A stretch of 64,000 bases of DNA from Rehmannia glutinosa (taxonomy: Eukaryota; Streptophyta; Magnoliopsida; Lamiales; Orobanchaceae): the NCBI GenBank assembly GCA_016081115.2, contig JABTTQ020003424.1, positions 682,001 to 746,000 of the forward strand, written 5' to 3'. Below are positions 58,407-64,000 of this stretch, piece by piece. A program made the position numbers and the translations under genes. Each line of letters opens with the position of its first letter. Position 1 is the first letter of the stretch. The notes beneath the pieces are model-generated. The model did not search any database. It was not told the origin of the DNA and saw only the letters and a list, made by a program, of their open reading frames with translations.

Positions 58407-60487
58407 GGATAATCGACATACCGGCTAAAGATCAAACTTAGCGCTTCTTGGGAGGAAACCCAAGACCCTTTTATTGCTTTCTTAGTTTTAATTTAGTTTA
58501 GTAGTTGTTTTTGTTTTTTAAAATTTTTGCATTCTTAGGAGTAGTAAGTTGCATCACACCCCTTTTTTTGTGCAAATCCCACATATCCCACTCCATCTTC
58601 ACAGAGGAGCACTCTAACACCACACACACTATCTTCATCTCATTCACTCATGTTTTGGTAAGTTTTCAACTTCCAAACCCTACCCCATGGTTTCCCCATC
58701 TTGTGATTGTTGTGTGATTGGATTGTAGTAGTTTAGGATAATTGTTGTTGATTTGTGGATTGTGGATTGGTTGCTCATTCTAGACTTAGGCTTGGTGTTC
58801 GGTTTTGGGATTGAATTGAGTTATCCATTGCATTCACTATCTTTGCCCAAATTCATGCATATGAGGTGTTTGATAAAATGCCCCAATGACAATTTCACAT
58901 TGTTTAGTGTTATTTTGCATCTCTATGCTTATATTTTTGGCATGGTATAAATTTTCACTTGGGTGCATTATGTATGTGCCTTGATTTTCGATTTCTCACC
59001 CATAACTCGAGTTTCTTGGTTCCACGAGTTTTTTTCTTATCTACTTTGCTAGGTTACAAAGATGCGAAGCCAAAATGGGTGGGCCAAAGCGAAGGAAAAA
59101 CAAGACCACACTCGGAGGCATACAACACCTACAAGTTTGTGCACTAGGATACATTGTGAGCTCATATGAGACACCTCATGCACGTAGTAGTACCACATGA
59201 CTTAAGGAGCCTTTGCTCCTCGGCTACCAGAGAAAGTCTTTTTCCCACCTCTCCATTGGGGGACAATGTTGTTTTAAGTTTGGGAAGGTGCAATCTGTTT
59301 TTTATCCATCGAGTCGAGTCTTGAGTTAAAAAAAACGAAAAAAAAACGAAAAAAAAAGAGTCTAGAGTCGAGTCGTGTCGTTAGTAAAAGCGTGAAACTG
59401 CATGACTAAGTGAATTTGTTGAATATGAGTTGAACGGTCAAGAGAGCATTAGTTGAGCGGTCAAGAGAGCATGTATTGAATCGTGATTTAATCTTCTTTC
59501 CATTAATTCCATCTATGTGCTTAACTCTATTGATTTATTTGGGGATGATTTATGCAATTGAGTGGTTTCTTTATGATCCCACCGGATTCTAGAACTTGTT
59601 TGATCACTAGTCGAGGCGAAATCCTAGGTGAAGTAACATTAAAGAAAGTGATTTAGGCCATCTTTGAACAAGCGAGCCTAAAATGCCTACCTTTGTATTA
59701 TATTTTTCCCTAGTGTCTCCTTTGAGCCTTATAAACCCGTTTCTTTAGCAACCAATCTAATACCCACAGCCTAAATGTGAAAATCCTAATTACCCATCAT
59801 TCATACACACAATTTATAGAAAAATGTTGAATGATGATGAGGATATGATGAGAAGGGTATGTATTTAATTGAATGAAGTTGCGAGAAAAGAAAATATGAA
59901 ATCCCATGTATACAAAAGAATAAGATTGGGAGTCCCAAAAAAATGTGTGAAAAAAATGAATGAGAAAAATGTGGATTGAAGGTTCATAAACATTGGGAGA
60001 TCAAAAAGTGAAGGGTAGTTGCTAATTAGTGATTTGAAGTAATGATTGTGTGTTTGGGTGATTTGAGCCACTTATTTTCATCTTTTCCTACCTTACCCTA
60101 AGCCCACATTACAAGCTTTAAAAGTCCTACTGATCCTTGTGTTACATTAGCCTACATTAGTGGAGATTAGTGTGAAAGACAAGTCTATGGAGTCTGGTAA
60201 GCATCTCATCTCTATATTCAAAAAGTGGATCATTTTGAAAACACTTGATTTTGTGAATCTATCCGGATAATAAAAATGGGATTGGCATGAACATTCCACC
60301 TTCATGATCACTATGTGAAAATACGTGCTTGATTGATAGTGAAACGAAATTTGACGAATGAGTTTGGTTGTGAAGTTTCGCGATTGGTTTGTTGAGTCGA
60401 TGCGTCTTTATTTTTGGTTCCTTCATGTTTGTCGATTTTTAAGTGTAATTGCTTGAGGACAAGCAAACGTCTAAGTTTGGGGGTATT
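58407..60487 (+). other. 3' noncoding region of the Athila-like element
   Basis: Two kilobases without a recognisable domain. They include the GCGCTTCTTGGGAGGAAACC phrase, A-rich runs (59330-59358), and finally AAGTTTGGGGGTATT as polypurine tract. Athila elements often have long noncoding or env-like DNA here; I see no env-like frame. Confidence 0.6.
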
Positions 60488-62093
60488 TGTTAAGTTGGTT
60501 TTATACCAATGTATTGAATATTCTAGACTAGGATTTTGCGGTGTTTTTGAGTATTTTAGTGTCGTTTGAGTCGAGTTTGTGTCATTTGTTGTCGTTCAAG
60601 AATCGGGACTGATCTTTGATGCCAAAATTAATTAAGAACGATGAAAAACGTGTTTGGATGGTAAATATTGCATTTTAGAAGTGAAAAATGGAAAAATATC
60701 GAGCAAGACAAGCGTCGCGGCATTAAAACCCCCTTATTTGCGGCCAGCCACGGGGGTGAAAAAAAATAAGAAAGTATGCGGGGGAAAGGAGTGGCGCTGC
60801 GGTGCCCAAAATATCGAATAGCGGCAACAAACAACGTCGGCTGCGGCCATAGCCAAGGGCTGCGGTGCCGCAGCCGACGAAGAAGAGGGGCGATGTTAAG
60901 CGAGGCTGCGATGCGCCCTTCCCCCATTGCGGGCAGCGTTGGAAGCGAAATTTGGATGGGAGATGCGATGAGAGGGACGACGTGCAGCGAAAAAAGAAGA
61001 GAAGGCGTGTTGCGGCGCCATCTCCAAGGTTGTAGCGCGATGAAGGCCGGCGACCAACAACACAAGATGGCGCGCGCGCAAAGAACACGTGCCGGTAAGG
61101 TTGCGGCACGCGATGGTCCTGAATGTCTGTACGCGAATTAATTTTTGGGCCTTTTCGGCGGATTTTCGAGGTTTTGCGCTTACAAATATAAGAACACACA
61201 TACAAACAAGGGTCGGACATTATTTTGAGCACAACGCAAGCCAAGAGACACGGAGCGAGGATTCGGGGACGGCAATTGGAGGCATTACTCCTCCGGACAC
61301 GAGAGATAATTCCTTCTCTTTTCTTCTCAATTCTTTCTTTGTCGATTTTTTAGATGTATAATTATTTCTTCATGAGTTTTCATACATCCATTATGAGCTA
61401 AATCCATCTTTCTAGGGGATTGATGTAACTTACGTTTGAACCTATGTTTTGATTTTCGATTTATGAAATTCGCATATTATTAATCTATTTGTGCTATTTG
61501 ATTTTATTGCATCTGGATTATCCGATCAATAATTTAGATTATTTGGCGTGTTTGATTTGACTTTCGAGAAAGGTAATTGAATGCCTGGCCATAGAATAGC
61601 ACAACCTAGGGTTTCATAGAATCGAGAGATTTGTGAATCTTTTGAAGCTTTGTGATAGAATATTCATTGAGCGTATTAGGGTTTAATTTATGATTTTTAA
61701 TATTTTATAGAGATATCGAAATCAGAAATTGGAACCTAGAATCACTTGGCACTCGAGAGAGAAAGTGATAAACGGTAGGAATATTGGCTTATAGATTAAT
61801 AACTTGTGATTAATGAACTGGATTGAAAACATAGGGGATAACTAGGTGAAATCAACCTCTAGAATTCATCTTCTACGTGTTTGATTAATTGTCCGAACCA
61901 ATTTGCTAGTTTAATTTTAGTTTATTTTTAGTTTAATAAATATTCATCTCTTTCCGATTTCTAGATAGAATTAAGCTATTTTAATTATAGTATTTATCAT
62001 AAAATTTGATAATAATCCCCGTGAGACGATAACCCTACTTTTTAAACTATCCTAAAACTTGACACCGTACGCTTTGTAAGAATTTCGCGATCG
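60488..62093 (+). repeat. 3' LTR of the Athila-like element
   Basis: 1606 bp. A GC-rich U3 segment (60715-61110) has a perfect 13-bp inverted repeat (60835-60847 and 60867-60879). The stretch ACAAATATAAGAACACAC (61182 on) may supply the TATA-like box. The 5' LTR carries a different, diverged GC-rich segment at the same place. Confidence 0.85.
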
Positions 62094-62098
62094 ATTGT

Positions 62099-62170
62099 CA
62101 ATTAATCAACCATTGTATCATTCGGATGGTCGATTAATCGATTCTGTGTCCTTGATTTAACCATAACATT
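62099..62170. repeat. palindromic repeat array 2, continued
   Basis: CAATTAATCAACC, CATTCGGATGGTCGATTAATCG and the end phrase TGTCCTTGATTTAACC. The end phrase is the reverse complement of the text before array 1 (GGTTAAATCAAGGACA), so the match between the two arrays extends beyond the repeats. Confidence 0.85.
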
Positions 62171-62400
62171 TACAATATACTTAAAATCGACTAATTCTCA
62201 ACTACATCACTTAAAAATGCAAAAACTTGGTTAAAAATCTAAAACTATAGCATTTACAATATTCGAAATATTCCGATCAATTCAGAATATTCAAAATCTA
62301 AAACCTAAAAGTATATCATTTACAAGTATTCAAAATATCTTGATCAATACAATCAAGGATCATAATTAAAAGCATACATGTCGCCAACTTATCCCTTCAC

Positions 62401-64000
62401 TTAAGCATATGATGGTCTTTTACGAGATTCACTTCTTGCCGACACTCGAAATTCTATATATTTGATCACGAAGACTCCGCAATCACCCCTATGATATGTT
62501 ATAACAATAATTAGCATTTAAGTAAAAATTAAGCTAAATAACACAGTTAAGATAGATCACTTAAGACATGCCCACTTGGATGTTTTGTCGAATCGACCAC
62601 TTTGAGGGGCCGTTTGTTTTAATCCCAACTTGTTGTGCAAGTAACGAGAACATAACGAAGAACGGGTTCAAGGCATTGATTAAGTTGCCCCTGTTGTTAG
62701 GCAACCCTTGTCGGATCATAGACATTCACCTCCGATGTTTCAAATACAAGTTCAGCCGCAATCTAATGTTTATTATAGCAAATCGGAAAGTACAAGTGCG
62801 TACACCCAACCCATTCCCTCCCAAACTTACTCCAAGTTCCATTCGTATAATTATTCAAACCCCGATCGAATTTGTGGTTAGTGGGGTTCTCCTTGTAACC
62901 CATGTGTTCAAATATCAATGCCGAATATAACACATGTCTAGGATAGCTCGGGTGTACTTGCCGAAGGACATCGGATATCTTGTTTGTATCTCCCATAACA
63001 AAGTAATCGCCAAATCCACATGTTGAAAAGTGAAAAGTTGGTATAAGATTCACATAATATTAAAGCAATATGTACATATTAAATGGACTTACATCATCTC
63101 CAAGCCAAGCCCCGGATGTAGTAATCAACATAAACCAGACTTTTAGCTTTTTGATTGTGGTCCCATTTAGGATCAATTCTTCTTTGTTGAAAGCAATATG
63201 TACATATTAATTAATGAAATGAAGCAAAAATATAAAATAAACCTTGGGTCGGTCAATGGTCGCTTGCGGCGACCATTGATCGATTGATGATCGATCGATC
63301 AATGGTCGTTGAAACGACCTTTAATCAACTAAATGGTTGGTCAAAGGTCGTTGCAACGCGACAACCAATCGACCATTTAGTCAATTAAAGGTCGTTGCAG
63401 CGACCATTGACCGACTTATCGATCTATTAATGGTTGTTGCAACGACCATCGATCGATTGATCAATCGATTAATGGTCGTTGCAATGACCATTAACCGACC
63501 AAGGTCGATGAATGATCGTTAACGACCATCAATTGACCTATCGATTGTGATGTTTGCGTAACATTTACCTATCGATTTGTCTTTGTGTACCTTTCTTTGA
63601 ATTATTTGGCCTTCAATGGATCCACCGTGAGGAAGAAATCAATTTGCATTTTGTCCACGAGTGTTCGGAGGTGGTTGTTTGTGGCCTCGATTGATTGTAA
63701 AGAAAGAGAGTTCTTGTAGGAATTGAAGGTACTCTCGCCGCTTCACTCCCGTTTGTAGAACATTTTCTTTTTCTACATGTTTTCTCGACCTCTTCTATGT
63801 TGCATATTTCATCGTTCCCGATCATCCCCCATGTATGCCTGCTCCATATCCACCACCTCAACATCGGAATGTTGTTGCATCTCTGTATCTACCACCTCGA
63901 TGTACTGATCCTTCATCGTATATTACCCCCTCCTCAATAGCCACGATCCTTCCGGATGATATCCCTCCCTCCTCCTCAACAACCTTATCCTTCTCTGTCT
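62401..64000 (-). pseudogene. Ulp1-like cysteine protease (C48) pseudogene, cut by window end
   Basis: Minus strand. The last exon 62401-62488 follows an intron ending CATATCATAG and encodes GDCGVFVIKYIEFRVSARSE, the catalytic cysteine motif of Ulp1/SENP proteases. The preceding exon (about 63053-62570) has THLYFPICYNKH with the catalytic histidine (62766-62768); the usual next tryptophan is a TAG stop. It then reads IAAELVFETSEVNVYDPTR with the catalytic aspartate (62715-62717), and a stop soon after. Upstream are a likely exon near 63195-63095 (RRIDPKWDHNQKAKSLVYVD; donor GTAAGT) and acidic, coiled-coil-like text at 63605-63990 (SIEATNNHLRTLVDKMQ), with array 4 between them. Ulp1 enzymes remove SUMO; plant MULEs often carry Ulp1-like genes. 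Several frameshifts. Confidence 0.7.
63250..63545. repeat. palindromic repeat array (GGTCGTTGCAACGACC)
   Basis: About seven copies of GGTCGTTGCAACGACC, itself a perfect palindrome, alternate with a second palindromic spacer around TCGATTGATCAATCGA. The array lies between coding-like pieces of the Ulp1-like gene, so probably in an intron. It is related in style, but not in sequence, to arrays 1 and 2. Confidence 0.88.

Larger units (their letters stand above)
55565..62093 (+). mobile_element. Athila-like Gypsy element lacking RT and integrase
   Basis: LTRs at 55565-56764 (truncated) and 60488-62093, both starting TGTTAAGTTG, with target duplication ATTGT (55560-55564 and 62094-62098). The last bases of the 3' LTR are CG where CA is usual. 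Inside are gag (56765-57700), protease (57895-58406) and a long 3' noncoding region with the AGCGCTTCTTGGGAGG phrase (58440-58455) that I associate with Athila elements, then the polypurine tract TTTGGGGGTATT (60476-60487). Pol after the protease is absent. It inserted in the palindromic array. Confidence 0.85.

Noticed and set aside
60723..61244. 173-codon minus-strand frame in the Athila-like 3' LTR
   Set aside because: It lies in the GC-rich part of an LTR, is not open in the 5' LTR, and shows no protein family pattern.
62568..62930. 120-codon plus-strand frame
   Set aside because: It is the shadow of the minus-strand Ulp1-like exon, which carries recognisable catalytic motifs and splice sites.

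Overview
The window looks like repeat-rich nuclear DNA of a flowering plant, probably a eudicot. The evidence is nested plant-type LTR retrotransposons (Copia; Tat-, Athila- and chromovirus-like Gypsy), an L1-type LINE, hAT-type miniature elements, GT-AG introns of plant size, and a nine-exon plant-type gene. There is no sign of bacterial, organellar or viral genome organisation. I recognised no complete rRNA, tRNA or CRISPR locus.

Layout. 1-1979: 3' end of a Copia element (element A) whose LTR carries an array of small hairpins. 1980-4731: AT-rich DNA, part of it bounded by a diverged inverted repeat. 4732-17101: a complete but decayed Tat-lineage Gypsy element on the minus strand, with an antisense ORF, a 30-bp minisatellite and an internal duplication of the protease/RT region. 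17319-17778: a hAT MITE with a perfect 8-bp target duplication. About 17870-37330: a tandem duplication of a Tic22-like gene (copy 1 at 18131-23490, copy 2 at 24949-31117). A chromovirus-like Gypsy element (31730-37146) sits in the 3' flank of copy 2 and is absent from the matching site of copy 1. 40130-40200: a 71-bp third piece of the gene's 3' end, abutting a decayed LINE on the minus strand (to about 44480).

The right third (44.5-64 kb) reads as one older locus broken up by later insertions. It holds the C-terminal end of a MULE-like transposase (plus strand), a 176-bp tandem repeat, a Myb/SANT-like fragment between 280-bp direct repeats, arrays of palindromic motifs in inverted orientation, and an Ulp1-like (C48) protease pseudogene on the minus strand at the right edge. 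Into it have inserted a Copia element lacking pol (47461-54562, itself hit by a 762-bp hAT-like element) and an Athila-like element lacking RT and integrase (55565-62093).

The only host gene I can support is the duplicated Tic22-like gene. Each copy carries three single-base reading-frame lesions, mostly one-base contractions of homopolymer runs, so assembly consensus error is a serious alternative to pseudogenisation. All transposon reading frames are broken; those entries are relics or domain-level calls, not intact proteins.
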